DNA of 64,000 bases, from positions 1-64,000 of the forward strand of contig DASPIL010000001.1 in the NCBI GenBank assembly GCA_035629175.1, given 5' to 3'. This DNA is from Verrucomicrobiia bacterium. GTDB taxonomy: Bacteria > Verrucomicrobiota > Verrucomicrobiia > Limisphaerales > DASXHY01. A program made the position numbers and the translations under genes. This document shows positions 16,194 to 25,721 of the stretch, piece by piece. The notes below the pieces were generated by a model. That model had not been told where the DNA came from, did no database searches, and saw only the letters and a list, made by a program, of their open reading frames with translations. Each line of letters starts with the position of its first letter. Position 1 is the first letter of the stretch.

Positions 16194-19100
16194 ATGACAA
16201 TCCCACATCAATGCCGCGACACATCCGACGCACTCCCGCCGCTGGGTGTTTCTTTCATCGGCAGTGTGAAATCGGGGAAAAGGGGATTGCTGTTGCTTGC
16301 AGGAATGTTCCTTTCGTTGGATTGCCCGCTGCATGTCCATGAAGACAAGCACACGCATCCCGCCCTTACAGTTGGAGCCATGCTCTTCATGGAGCGAACG
16401 CATCCGGAAGATGGCAGTTTGATTCCCAACAGCGGGCGCCTGCTGATTCGGCAGGGATCGATTGACGAGGACGCATGCCCAAATTTTTTGAGCCATTTTT
16501 ACGATCCGAAAACGGGGCAGAATACGACGCCTCGTCCCAACTTCGTTCCGGGTTGCGGTTTTACGCCTTCGGATTTCGTTCAACAAACCGCGCCAGCCCG
16601 TGCCAGCGGCTTTTGGGCAGATGCCGTAACACAGTATCGCAGCGGCGACACCAACGCAGCGTTTCACAGTATTGGCCGGGTCATGCACCTTCTGGGCGAC
16701 ATGAGCTCACCTGCGCATGTTCATAACGATGTCCATGCCCAGGCGGGGTTGCCGGACTCGGGGTGCACGGATGGTGATGATTTTGAAAACTGGGGATGGA
16801 GTCCTGAGTGCGGGCTGAGGGATGGCATGCAAAACATTTACGATTACATCACGGACGAGGGGAATACTGCATCGTGGGCCTTAAGGACCAACCTTCTCAT
16901 CGGCCTGGAAAACATTTTCAACAACCAACCGCGGGTGGCGACGCCATTGGGTGGAGATACGAACCCTGGCTACACATTCGTTCGCGAGCTTGCCAACGAG
17001 GTTTATGATTTCACGACGTTTGAGGTCGTCCTACAAGATACTTACAATTCCAATGATCGTGGAAGCGGGGAGCTCAAGACCATGTTCCCCTCGCTTGAGG
17101 AAACGACAGTGCCAGCGGCCTGGTGGATTCAAGATATCGGTTACTCACAGGGGCAGTGCAGCGGCGCTGCGAGCTCATTCCCTCAGGATTGGTGGATGAT
17201 GAGTTGTACGGTCGAGGGATACTGCGGCTCTCCATTTCTGAAGTCCGCTTATTGCGTGACCGGGCTGGCTTACATCGAGAATATCGGTGGCGGAACCGGG
17301 CACTCCTACGAAATCCCGGACACCCTGGTTCCGGCCCAGTATGACCGGCAATGGTTTGCGGCCCGCTATGGCTCCAAGTTCAATTCAGGCAGATCGATGC
17401 TGCAAATTTACGGTGACGTATTATACCCGGCCGCCGTGACTTACGGCGCGGGGCTGCTTCTCTCGTTTCTTGACGATGCCATCATGCCCAAGCCAATGAT
17501 GCTTGGTTCATTTGGCGGGGATGGCTCCACTATGCTTTTGACGGGCGAGGCAGACGCGGGCGGTGTCGCTGCCTGGGCGTGGTTCGAGTGGGGGGTGACT
17601 ACAAATTATGGGAATTCCACTGCGCCCCAGAGCATTGGCGCCGGGACAAATTTCCTTGGCGTGGCTGCATCGATCAACGGTTTGACTCCCAACCAGACGT
17701 ATCATTGCCGTTTGATATCAAGTAATCAGTTTGGCGTTCGGCGGAGTACGGATCGCATGTTCCAGACGGAGGATTTCATTATTGCGGGTGGAGGTTTGAA
17801 TGCATGGCAGATCGCAGATGATTCCACGGCCTCTGGGTCAACCCTTTCCTATATTACAAATCTCACAGCGGGCCAGAATCAGGCGGCGACCAATTCAGGA
17901 TGGCACTTCACGGCGGTCTCCCGGTTGACTGCCGACATCAGGGGCAGCAAAACCATGCACCTCCTTTACAGCCATGGCGCCAGACGCTTTCTTGTCTGGT
18001 GGGATTTTGACCTGAACGGTGACCTTTTCGCCGAGGTGGAAGGAATCGCGCAGCCATTCAAACTGGCTGCGAATGGGTTAGGCGCCAAACAATATCATAC
18101 GCACGAGGTGCTCTACACCAACGGCATCGCAACCTATTTTTTTGACGGTTCGCCGATAACGAGCTGGACTGGCAGTTCGATCTCCGGTCCAGCGGGCCGG
18201 GTTCAGTGGGGCGCAGGCGCATCGGGCGGTCAGGGAAGCATGAACTATCATGCCGTGAGCTTTGACATTTCCGGAATGGGGCGCGTCGCTTCTTACCACG
18301 CGGGCATGGACGGTGCTCCGCCTCCAACGCCCGCCGGCCAGGGCTGGACCCGAATCGCCGGTGGCTTCTCCCTTTTCGAACAATCCCTGGCGCCAGACGG
18401 CGACGCATTCGTTCCGATCGCTTTGACTTTCGGGGCAAGCGAGGTGCAATCCCATGGTGCGCAATTGAACGCGCTGGCGAATCCGAATGGCGATGACAGT
18501 GCAGGCTGGTTCGAATGGGGATCGACCACCTCCTATGGCAACCGCACGCTCATTCAGAACATTGGTAACGGATTGGCGAACACGAATTTCAGCGCAGTTA
18601 TCTCGGGACTGGAAGTGGATTCGATTTACCATTATCGGGTCATCGCCAGCAACAGCTTCGGTGTGCGGTTCGGCAACGATCAGGAACTTCAGACTTCCGC
18701 ATACCTCTTGAGTGGCGCCGTGCCCAACGCATGGCAAATCACCGACGATTCCACTGCCTCAGGTTCGATTTTATCCTATTCCACAAACCTTGCCGTCGCG
18801 CAAAGGACGGCTGCGGCCAGCAGTTGGCGGTTCCTGATTACGTCGCGGCTGCTCACGGACTTTTCGGGCTTGCGCACGATGACGTTCGTTTACGGTAATG
18901 GAACGCGCCGTTACCTGGTTTGGTGGGATCTCGATGCGAACGGCCGGCTCACTGCAGAGCTGGAAGGACAGCCGGTCATCAATGTGGCCTCCAATGCTGC
19001 CGCAATGCTGTATCACACGCATGAATTGAGTTTCACGAATGGCGTTGCGACATACAGAGTCGACGGCAAAACAATCGGCAGCTGGGCTGGCGTCGTTTCA

Positions 19101-21284
19101 TCGGCAAACGCGAATCAAGCCTTGTGGGGTTCAGGGTCTTCGCCCGGGATGGGACAGATGAATTTTCAGCGCGTGGAGTTCCAGGTTGGCGGTTCCAACG
19201 TCATTGCGTCCTATAATCCTGGCAGCGTTGAGGATTCAACCGCGGCGCCAGATCCCGTTTCACAAGGATGGTCAATCAACCAGGGTGCGGTCACTTTGGA
19301 GATTGGAAGCATTGCGCCAGACGTCGAGGCTTACCTGCCGCGAGTGGAGACGCTGCAGGCGAATGCGGTGGGCGCAGCCAGCGCGGAGCTCAACAGCCAG
19401 ATCTCGACCAGGGGACAGGAGACCAGCGCGTGGTTCGAATGGGGGGCGACGATGAATCATGGAAATCGGACCGCGTTCCAAACTGTGGATGCGGCCCTGG
19501 ATACTGCGATCAAGAGTGCTGTCCTGGATGGATTGAGCGTCGGCACGCCTTACTTTTTCAGGGCAGCAGCGAGCAATCAGTGGGGCACGGCGTTTGGCGT
19601 GAACCAGACGTTCGTGACAAGCTGGTTTACCCAGGTTGTCACCACGCTGCCCGCGGTCGACATAGGTTCATTGGATTGGGGCGATTTCGACAACGATGGG
19701 GATCATGACATTCTCATGAGCGGCCAGGGTCAATCATCCAGCATGGCGCGTGTTTATCGGAATGATGGAAACGGAACATTCAGCGACATCAATGCCGGGT
19801 TGCCATCGGTGAACTGGAGTGAAGCGACGTGGGGCGATTTCGACAACGACACTTACCTGGACATCCTTTTGACAGGACTGGGACAAACGGGGTTGGTCGC
19901 ACGCATTTACCGCAATGACGGCGGGACGAACTTCTCCAGCATTAACGCTGGACTAGCAGGCGTCTGGAAGTCCGCGCAAGCATGGTTCGACTTCGACAAT
20001 GATGGCGATCTTGACGCCGTGATCACTGGATTGGACGCGGGAGGATTTCCCACGAGCCGAATCTATCGCAATGACGGGAGCGCTCATTTTTCGGACATCA
20101 ACGCGGGGCTCCCAGGTTTGGCGGAAGGATCCGTGGCGTCAGGTGATTTCGACGGCGACGGGGATCTCGATATTGTTCTCACGGGCCGTGACACAACAGA
20201 AACGGCTTTGACTTGTTACTATCGAAACAATGGCGAGGGGAGCTTTACAATCGTCGATCTGAATCTGCCGGGTGTTTATCAGAGCGCGCTCGCGGCTGCG
20301 GACTATGACAGCGACGGAGACCTGGATCTGCTTCTGAGCGGCTCGACTGGCGAAGGCTCCATCACGCGATTGTTCCGGAATATTCGCAATGGAACCGCTC
20401 TGGAGTTTGAAACGATCAACAACTCTTTCGCCGATGTTTCGGCAAGTTCGATCGCCTGGGGCGACTTTGACAATGACGGCAATCCCGACGTCGCCTTGAC
20501 GGGATGGAGCGGAGCGCCTTTTGCGGCGATTTATCGCAGCAATGGCGACGGCACCTTTAATGCACTAACTGTTGGATTGATCGGCGCTTTTTGGAGTTCG
20601 GCGGTTTGGGGTGACTTCGACAGAGATAGTGATCTTGATCTGCTCGTCAGCGGGCGCAACGATCCGAATGGGCAGAACACGCGAGCGATGAGCCTGTATG
20701 GGAATGTTTCCTCCGCAACGAACAGCCCGCCAGCTGCGCCGACCGCGCTCGTCGGATCAGGCGTTGGTGGAACCGCGCAGTTTGAATGGCAGGCGGCGGT
20801 CGATATGGAAACACCTGCGTCGGGATTGACCTATAACGTGGTGCTCGCCACAACTCCTGGGGGCGGAAATCTGACCTCACCCATGGCTGATGTGACCAGC
20901 GGATTTCGACGAGTTGTCCAAGCTGGAAACGCCGGAGAGAATCTCTTCTGGAGTCTCAGGGGGCTTGATCCCGGCACTTACTATTTTTCCGTGCAGGCGA
21001 TTGACTCAACGTTCGCCGGCGGAGCCTTCGCGCCGTGGCAAATGATTGAGGTGGCACCGCAACCGATCGTGATCGTTGCGGTCGAAGCTCCATCGCATAG
21101 CCAGCTGCGCCTTCAATTTGTCGGACCGGCGAACGGCAGTTACGAAGTAATGCGATCGGCAGACTTGAAGGATTGGTCCATGATCGGTTCGGCGGCTGAA
21201 GTCGAAGCCGGTCTATTTGAATTCCAGGATGCGGCCACGCCACCACCCGGCGCGTTTTATCGCATCCGATCAACAGGAATGTGA
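16194..21284 (+). CDS. Giant secreted protein: zinc-dependent phospholipase C-like domain, lectin-like modules, seven-bladed FG-GAP propeller
   Basis: About 1696 residues. The start is uncertain: ATG 16194 was chosen; 16303 would also leave a hydrophobic leader (LLLLAGMFLSLD). The N-terminal 430 residues contain HTHPALTVGA and IGRVMHLLGDMSSPAHVHNDVH, plus DDFENW, matching the HxxxD and HxxxE metal ligands of zinc-dependent phospholipase C. Then come three Fn3-like units (WFEWGxTxxYGN) alternating with two copies of a jelly-roll-like module (NAWQIxDDSTASGS). Seven FG-GAP repeats follow (WGDFDNDGDHDILMSG type), enough for one propeller with calcium loops. A further Fn3-like domain and a C-terminal module (SYEVMRSADLKDWSMIG) end the protein. 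Likely role: extracellular lipid or phosphodiester cleavage with substrate-binding modules. Confidence 0.75.
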   Translation: MTIPHQCRDTSDALPPLGVSFIGSVKSGKRGLLLLAGMFLSLDCPLHVHEDKHTHPALTVGAMLFMERTHPEDGSLIPNSGRLLIRQGSIDEDACPNFLSHFYDPKTGQNTTPRPNFVPGCGFTPSDFVQQTAPARASGFWADAVTQYRSGDTNAAFHSIGRVMHLLGDMSSPAHVHNDVHAQAGLPDSGCTDGDDFENWGWSPECGLRDGMQNIYDYITDEGNTASWALRTNLLIGLENIFNNQPRVATPLGGDTNPGYTFVRELANEVYDFTTFEVVLQDTYNSNDRGSGELKTMFPSLEETTVPAAWWIQDIGYSQGQCSGAASSFPQDWWMMSCTVEGYCGSPFLKSAYCVTGLAYIENIGGGTGHSYEIPDTLVPAQYDRQWFAARYGSKFNSGRSMLQIYGDVLYPAAVTYGAGLLLSFLDDAIMPKPMMLGSFGGDGSTMLLTGEADAGGVAAWAWFEWGVTTNYGNSTAPQSIGAGTNFLGVAASINGLTPNQTYHCRLISSNQFGVRRSTDRMFQTEDFIIAGGGLNAWQIADDSTASGSTLSYITNLTAGQNQAATNSGWHFTAVSRLTADIRGSKTMHLLYSHGARRFLVWWDFDLNGDLFAEVEGIAQPFKLAANGLGAKQYHTHEVLYTNGIATYFFDGSPITSWTGSSISGPAGRVQWGAGASGGQGSMNYHAVSFDISGMGRVASYHAGMDGAPPPTPAGQGWTRIAGGFSLFEQSLAPDGDAFVPIALTFGASEVQSHGAQLNALANPNGDDSAGWFEWGSTTSYGNRTLIQNIGNGLANTNFSAVISGLEVDSIYHYRVIASNSFGVRFGNDQELQTSAYLLSGAVPNAWQITDDSTASGSILSYSTNLAVAQRTAAASSWRFLITSRLLTDFSGLRTMTFVYGNGTRRYLVWWDLDANGRLTAELEGQPVINVASNAAAMLYHTHELSFTNGVATYRVDGKTIGSWAGVVSSANANQALWGSGSSPGMGQMNFQRVEFQVGGSNVIASYNPGSVEDSTAAPDPVSQGWSINQGAVTLEIGSIAPDVEAYLPRVETLQANAVGAASAELNSQISTRGQETSAWFEWGATMNHGNRTAFQTVDAALDTAIKSAVLDGLSVGTPYFFRAAASNQWGTAFGVNQTFVTSWFTQVVTTLPAVDIGSLDWGDFDNDGDHDILMSGQGQSSSMARVYRNDGNGTFSDINAGLPSVNWSEATWGDFDNDTYLDILLTGLGQTGLVARIYRNDGGTNFSSINAGLAGVWKSAQAWFDFDNDGDLDAVITGLDAGGFPTSRIYRNDGSAHFSDINAGLPGLAEGSVASGDFDGDGDLDIVLTGRDTTETALTCYYRNNGEGSFTIVDLNLPGVYQSALAAADYDSDGDLDLLLSGSTGEGSITRLFRNIRNGTALEFETINNSFADVSASSIAWGDFDNDGNPDVALTGWSGAPFAAIYRSNGDGTFNALTVGLIGAFWSSAVWGDFDRDSDLDLLVSGRNDPNGQNTRAMSLYGNVSSATNSPPAAPTALVGSGVGGTAQFEWQAAVDMETPASGLTYNVVLATTPGGGNLTSPMADVTSGFRRVVQAGNAGENLFWSLRGLDPGTYYFSVQAIDSTFAGGAFAPWQMIEVAPQPIVIVAVEAPSHSQLRLQFVGPANGSYEVMRSADLKDWSMIGSAAEVEAGLFEFQDAATPPPGAFYRIRSTGM

Positions 21285-21514
21285 TCTGATCGGTTGCACC
21301 TGCGCGCGTCTCCGGCATTTTCGAGAACGAAGTGAAGCAAAACGTTTTCGCCCAGGAAGTATTCCGTGCGGTCACACTCGATGGAGACCTTCGCACTTTC
21401 GGGAACAAGGCTTCCGGCCTTCGCTTCCCCGGTGGGAACCTCGCCAGCAGTTGCTATCCCCAATCTGATCAGGAAGCCAATCCACAGGCACGAAGCGATC
21501 ACACGCGGTTTCAT
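21257..21514 (-). pseudogene. 3'-truncated gene of a secreted protein
   Basis: Reading from 21514, there is a good start and signal peptide (MKPRVIASCLWIGFLIRLG), then VSIECDRTEYFLGENVLLHF and VLENAGD, which looks like the first strands of a beta-sandwich domain. The sequence then runs into unrelated residues and stops at 21257, inside the 3' end of the convergent giant gene. It is therefore only the beginning of a gene, about 70 genuine residues. A deletion that joined the phospholipase gene to this fragment would explain it. Confidence 0.5.
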
Positions 21515-21602
21515 ACGTGAACGTTAGCTTTGGTTGGAGATGGCTGATAGCTCAATTGCAAAGAGCAAACCCGGCTGAGTGCATCCTGACACTGCCCCGG
21601 AC

Positions 21603-21622
21603 CGCGACCTTCGGGTCGCTTG
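21603..21622 (-). repeat. YGAA-loop hairpin repeat, copy 1 (minus orientation)
   Basis: Read on the minus strand it is CAAGC-GACC-CGAA-GGTC-GCG, a six-base stem closed by a CGAA tetraloop. It belongs to a family of five copies in this window and faces copy 2, 50 bases away, in the opposite orientation. Confidence 0.65.
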
Positions 21623-21672
21623 AATGAGCGCATCGAGTCGTGTGAAGTCATTGCCCCGCGGATTCGCACGCT

Positions 21673-21692
21673 CAAGCGGCGTGAACGCCGCG
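21673..21692 (+). repeat. YGAA-loop hairpin repeat, copy 2
   Basis: CAAGC-GGCG-TGAA-CGCC-GCG. The flanks and loop agree with the other copies; the stem differs but is fully complementary. It lies 76 bases before the start of the sensor kinase gene. Confidence 0.7.
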
Positions 21693-21767
21693 CTCCTCCT
21701 CCATTGTGGCTTCTGGCGGGACCCAGATTCGGCTTTCGGCTTGCTGGGTTTTCGCAATACTTTCCCC

Positions 21768-24764
21768 ATGCCGTGCCGCTTTCCAGTCGCGTTGTTTTGC
21801 CGCTGGATTCTTGCTGTCCTTGCTGCCGCGTGTTTTTCTCCCACATACGCATCCGAACCGCCCGATTACCTGGTTCAAGCGTGGCAGAGCGAAGATGGAT
21901 TGCCGCACCAGGTGGTGAACTCGGTTCTTCAAGACCGCGCGGGCTACATCTGGCTCGGGACCGAAACCGCCCTCGTGCGTTTCGACGGAGTCGAATTCAA
22001 GGAATTCTCGTCACCGCTGATTGCAAATGAGAAAACGTCACGGATTCGGGCGATCGTGCAGGAGAGTTCTGGCGACCTCCTGATCGCGCCCGATGTTGGC
22101 GGATTGGTGCGGTTGCGCGACCGGAGATTCATCCCTCATCCCGCGGCGGCCGCGCTTCAGCCGCATGCCATTGCCACGTTGTTCGCGGAACCCGGTGGCG
22201 CCGTTTGGGTGGGTTATTTGGGCGGTGAAATCGAACGTTGGGAAAATGGAACGGTGCAAACCCTGGGTGCCGAGGACGGCTTGAAGGGACAATGGGCGTC
22301 GTGGGCGTACGATCGCGAAGGCCACCTTTGGTTTGCCAACAGTACGTTCCTCGGCCGATTCACCGAAGGCCGCCTGGTACCGCAGCGGGAGAACCTTGGA
22401 GATCGGCTGTATATCGCCTCTGCGCGGTCGGGTGGCATCTGGGCCGCGAGCAATGAACGACTGTGCAAGGTTGAAAACGGCCAGGTGAGCATCCTGATCG
22501 AAGACCCTCCATGGTCTGGCGTTCGCGTGCGGCACCTGTTCGAGGACCAGCGCGGCAACCTCTGGATTGCAACCAGCTCTCGCGGGCTTTTTCGATACGC
22601 CAGCCAGCGCCTCGATCCCGTCACCACTTCGCATGCGTCGGTTAACATGACCCATGAGGATTATGAGGGGAACATCTGGGTCGCAACGCATGGTGGCGGA
22701 CTCAATCGGCTTCGCCGGAAGATTTTCGATCTCTACAACGCCAGCCGCGGCCTTGCCGATGACATCAGCTATTCCGTCGCAAGCGACCGCGAAGGAGGGC
22801 TTTGGGTGGGGAATTGCGACGGCGGATTGGCAAGGTTTGACGGGAATGCATTTGAGATGCTCACCCAGAAACCTGGCTGGCCCGGGCTCCGTGTTTTTTC
22901 CGTGGACACAGACATGGAGGGCAACGCGTGGATTGGAACGCGGACCGGGCTGTATTGGTGGAATCAAAATCGTGAGACGGTCCCGCAACGCATGGAAGAA
23001 AACATCATTCGCGATGTGCATGTCATTTTTCCGGCGAAGTCTGGTGATGTGTGGATTGGTGCCGATCCCGACGTGCTGGGCAGGTTCCGCGGTCGCGAGT
23101 TCATGCAATTCGGCCCGGCTCAAGGGTTCAAGGGGAATCATGTCCGGGCGATCGCGGAAACGAGCACGGGTGAAATCTGGGTGGGAACCGAAGATGGGGA
23201 ACTCTTGCGTTTCCGCAATGGCAGGTTCGATCCAATGGGTCCCGAGCACGCATGGCCTGGCAGTTCGGTTCGCAGTCTGTGGGCAGATCCTGACGGGCTG
23301 GTCTGGGTAGGCACTTCAGGCAGCGGCTTGTTTGTCCTCGATGGCGAACGTTTCGCGCGGCTCACCACGGCGCATGGGTTGCCGGCAAATGTGATTTTCC
23401 AGATCGTCCCGGACCAGCGGGGACGCATCTGGTTCGGGTCGCCAGCGGGGTTGTTTCATGCGTCCCGCGCGGGATTGCTGGCGTGCGCGCGCGGAACCGA
23501 CGATCGGATTCCCGTGGCGATGTTCGGACGCAGTGATGGCCTTGCCAGTGTTTCGTGCCTGGGCGGGTATCAGCCGACTGCAACGGCGTTGACGAACGGC
23601 CAGCTCTGGTTCGCAACGCGTCAGGGATTGTTGAAGGTCGACACTGCGGCAGAACGGCGAAGCCAGCGGCCCCCGCCCGTGCTGCTGAATGAAGTTGTGG
23701 CGGATAATCGGCCCGTGGACTTGAGCCGGCCGCTGCGGATCGCTGCCAATACGCGCAAACTCGAATTTCGGCTGGCTGTCCTGAGTTACACCGCGCCTGA
23801 GCGCGTGCAGTTGCGCCATCGATTGGACCCGTTCGATTCAGGCTGGGTTGAAGCAGGTGGCGCGCGGCGCATCGCATATCCCAGGCTGCCTGCCGGCAAC
23901 TATCGGCTGCAGGCCGCGGCAAGCAACAGTGACGGCGTTTGGAACGAGGAGGCCATTGATCTCGCGTTTGTCGTGTTGCCGGCGTGGTGGCAAACAGTCT
24001 GGTTTCAGCTCACCGCCGTTGCATCGTTCGTGGGCTTGATTGGTCTCACCGTGCGGTATTTGTCTCATCGCCGCCTGCGGATGCGGTTGCAACGGTTGGA
24101 AGCGCAACAGGCGCTTGAAAAGGAGCGCTCGCGGATCGCTCGCGACCTGCACGACGACCTGGGCGTCAGCCTGACGCAAATTGCCCTGCTGGCTGAGATG
24201 TCGAACAACCCTGCGCTTCCGCCGGATCGCCTGGAGAAAAATCTCAGCCAGGTGGTGTTCGGCGCGCGGCAATTGGTTCGTGAGCTCGACGGGATTCTTT
24301 GGACTGTCAATCCAAAGAACGACTCGCTCGACAAGCTGGCGAGTTATGTGTGCCAGTTCTCGCAGCAGTTCTGCCGGGTAACGCCCATCTGCTGCAGGTT
24401 CGATGTCGCGGAAAATATTCCCGTCTACCCGCTGTCGCCCGACGTGCGGCATGATTTGTTTCTCACCGTCAAGGAAGCGATGAACAACGTGGTGCGGCAT
24501 TCGGGAGCGACCGAGGTGTGGCTGCGGATCCGCATGGACAGGGACGTGTTCGAGATTGTGATTGAAGACAATGGACGGGGTGTTGAGTCATCGGTGGTGC
24601 AACGCTCGGAGCGAAACGGGTTGCGCAACATGCGTTCGCGAATTGAGGGCCTTGGCGGAACCTTTGCGTTTGAGAGTCATCGGGGCGCGGGCGCGCGAGT
24701 GCAAATCCGTTTCCCTTTGCATCTTGATCCGCTAGCTTCATCGGCGAATGGCGCCCGAAACTGA
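21768..24764 (+). CDS. Two-component propeller sensor histidine kinase
   Basis: A 998-residue membrane kinase from ATG 21768 (signal MPCRFPVALFCRWILAVLAAACF). An upstream frame to 21624 overlaps a repeat and was rejected. The periplasmic part starts with YLVQAWQSEDGLPHQVVNSV and carries many two-component-propeller repeats (GYIWLGTETALVRFDG, NLWIATSSRGLFRY, GRIWFGSPAGLFH), then a Y_Y_Y domain near residue 645-725. One membrane segment (VWFQLTAVASFVGLIGLTV) leads to a HisKA_3 helix with the phospho-acceptor in ARDLHDDLG and an HATPase with KEAMNNVVRH, DNGRGVE and GLRNMRSR. Such sensors often respond to polysaccharide fragments. The adjacent regulator and lyase genes suggest pectin sensing, by inference. 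Confidence 0.9.
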   Translation: MPCRFPVALFCRWILAVLAAACFSPTYASEPPDYLVQAWQSEDGLPHQVVNSVLQDRAGYIWLGTETALVRFDGVEFKEFSSPLIANEKTSRIRAIVQESSGDLLIAPDVGGLVRLRDRRFIPHPAAAALQPHAIATLFAEPGGAVWVGYLGGEIERWENGTVQTLGAEDGLKGQWASWAYDREGHLWFANSTFLGRFTEGRLVPQRENLGDRLYIASARSGGIWAASNERLCKVENGQVSILIEDPPWSGVRVRHLFEDQRGNLWIATSSRGLFRYASQRLDPVTTSHASVNMTHEDYEGNIWVATHGGGLNRLRRKIFDLYNASRGLADDISYSVASDREGGLWVGNCDGGLARFDGNAFEMLTQKPGWPGLRVFSVDTDMEGNAWIGTRTGLYWWNQNRETVPQRMEENIIRDVHVIFPAKSGDVWIGADPDVLGRFRGREFMQFGPAQGFKGNHVRAIAETSTGEIWVGTEDGELLRFRNGRFDPMGPEHAWPGSSVRSLWADPDGLVWVGTSGSGLFVLDGERFARLTTAHGLPANVIFQIVPDQRGRIWFGSPAGLFHASRAGLLACARGTDDRIPVAMFGRSDGLASVSCLGGYQPTATALTNGQLWFATRQGLLKVDTAAERRSQRPPPVLLNEVVADNRPVDLSRPLRIAANTRKLEFRLAVLSYTAPERVQLRHRLDPFDSGWVEAGGARRIAYPRLPAGNYRLQAAASNSDGVWNEEAIDLAFVVLPAWWQTVWFQLTAVASFVGLIGLTVRYLSHRRLRMRLQRLEAQQALEKERSRIARDLHDDLGVSLTQIALLAEMSNNPALPPDRLEKNLSQVVFGARQLVRELDGILWTVNPKNDSLDKLASYVCQFSQQFCRVTPICCRFDVAENIPVYPLSPDVRHDLFLTVKEAMNNVVRHSGATEVWLRIRMDRDVFEIVIEDNGRGVESSVVQRSERNGLRNMRSRIEGLGGTFAFESHRGAGARVQIRFPLHLDPLASSANGARN

Positions 24765-25407
24765 CAATGCGAAATCGGCGGGACCGATTACTGTGGCGAT
24801 CGTTGAAGACAACGGGCCGATGCGCGACACCCTGATGCAATTGATTCAGGACACTCCCGACATGAAATGCCTTGGCGTGTGCGACACTGCGGCCAAAGCG
24901 TTGAAGCAGATTCCCAAGCTGGCTCCGGAAGTCGTCATCATGGACATCCGCCTTCCAGATCGCTCCGGCATCGAATGCACCGCGCGCTTGAAGGCGCTTC
25001 TGCCCGAGACGCAAATCCTGATCTACACGGTCAACGAGGATAACGACCAGATTTTTGAAGCCTTGAAAGCGGGCGCGAGCGGTTACCTGCTCAAGAGTGC
25101 GGCGCCTGCGGAAATCCGCGAATCGATCATTGATATTAAATTGGGTGGTGCGCCCATGAGCAGCGAGATTGCGCGCAAGGTGGTGCAATCATTTCGCCAG
25201 CCGGAGGTGGTGAAGAATCCCGAGCTCGACCAACTCACGCGCCGCGAAGAGGAAATCCTTGCATTGCTTGCGCAAGGTTACGTTGCGAAGGAAATCGCCC
25301 AGCGCCTCTACCTGAGCTACGCCACAGTCCGCACGCATCTTCATCACATATATGAGAAGTTGCACGTCAGCACGAAGACGGAGGCAGTAGTGAAGTACTT
25401 GAAGTGA
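24748..25407 (+). CDS. NarL/LuxR-type response regulator
   Basis: A 219-residue regulator whose start overlaps the end of the kinase gene by 17 bases, so the pair is translationally linked. The receiver domain has the acidic pocket VEDNG, the phospho-acceptor Asp66 in VVIMDIRLPD, a Thr in YTVNEDN and Lys in YLLKSAAP. The output domain is a LuxR helix-turn-helix (LTRREEEILALLAQGYVAKE, IAQRLYLSYATVRTHLHHIY). It is the obvious partner of the preceding kinase and the likely activator of the downstream secreted-protein genes. Confidence 0.92.
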   Translation: MAPETDNAKSAGPITVAIVEDNGPMRDTLMQLIQDTPDMKCLGVCDTAAKALKQIPKLAPEVVIMDIRLPDRSGIECTARLKALLPETQILIYTVNEDNDQIFEALKAGASGYLLKSAAPAEIRESIIDIKLGGAPMSSEIARKVVQSFRQPEVVKNPELDQLTRREEEILALLAQGYVAKEIAQRLYLSYATVRTHLHHIYEKLHVSTKTEAVVKYLK

Positions 25408-25419
25408 TTTGTTTTTGTT

Positions 25420-25459
25420 GTCCTTTAGTCCTTTAGTCCTGTAGTCCTGTAGTCCTGTA
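25420..25459 (+). repeat. 8-nt tandem repeat (GTCCTTTA / GTCCTGTA)
   Basis: GTCCTTTA twice followed by GTCCTGTA three times, without gaps. It is the reverse complement of the unit at 13237-13284. It lies just after the regulator gene; the rest of the 314-base gap to 25722 has no other recognisable feature, although one frame is open through it. Confidence 0.7.
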
Positions 25460-25721
25460 GTCTCAGCCCCGTCCTCTGTCCTCCAAAATACACCAATTGA
25501 TGGATGGCACTTGGGGCGGACACTGCGTAATTAGGATGCCATCCACAACAGCTCGCAGCGCAGCATTTGAATACAGTGAAGCGGCAATCCTCAACCGTTT
25601 GCGGTCTATTCGGCCTTCCCGGCCGTTCAATCGGGGACTTGCCTCGCGGCCTGATTCTGTCGCAGGCTCTCTTCCATCACTGGCCTTTCCGAATCTGTTG
25701 AATCAACAACCCACGGCATCT

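Noticed and set aside
25497..25721. N-terminal extension of the beta-strand-repeat protein
   Set aside because: It would place 75 Arg- and Ser-rich residues before a good signal peptide; the ATG at 25722 is more plausible.
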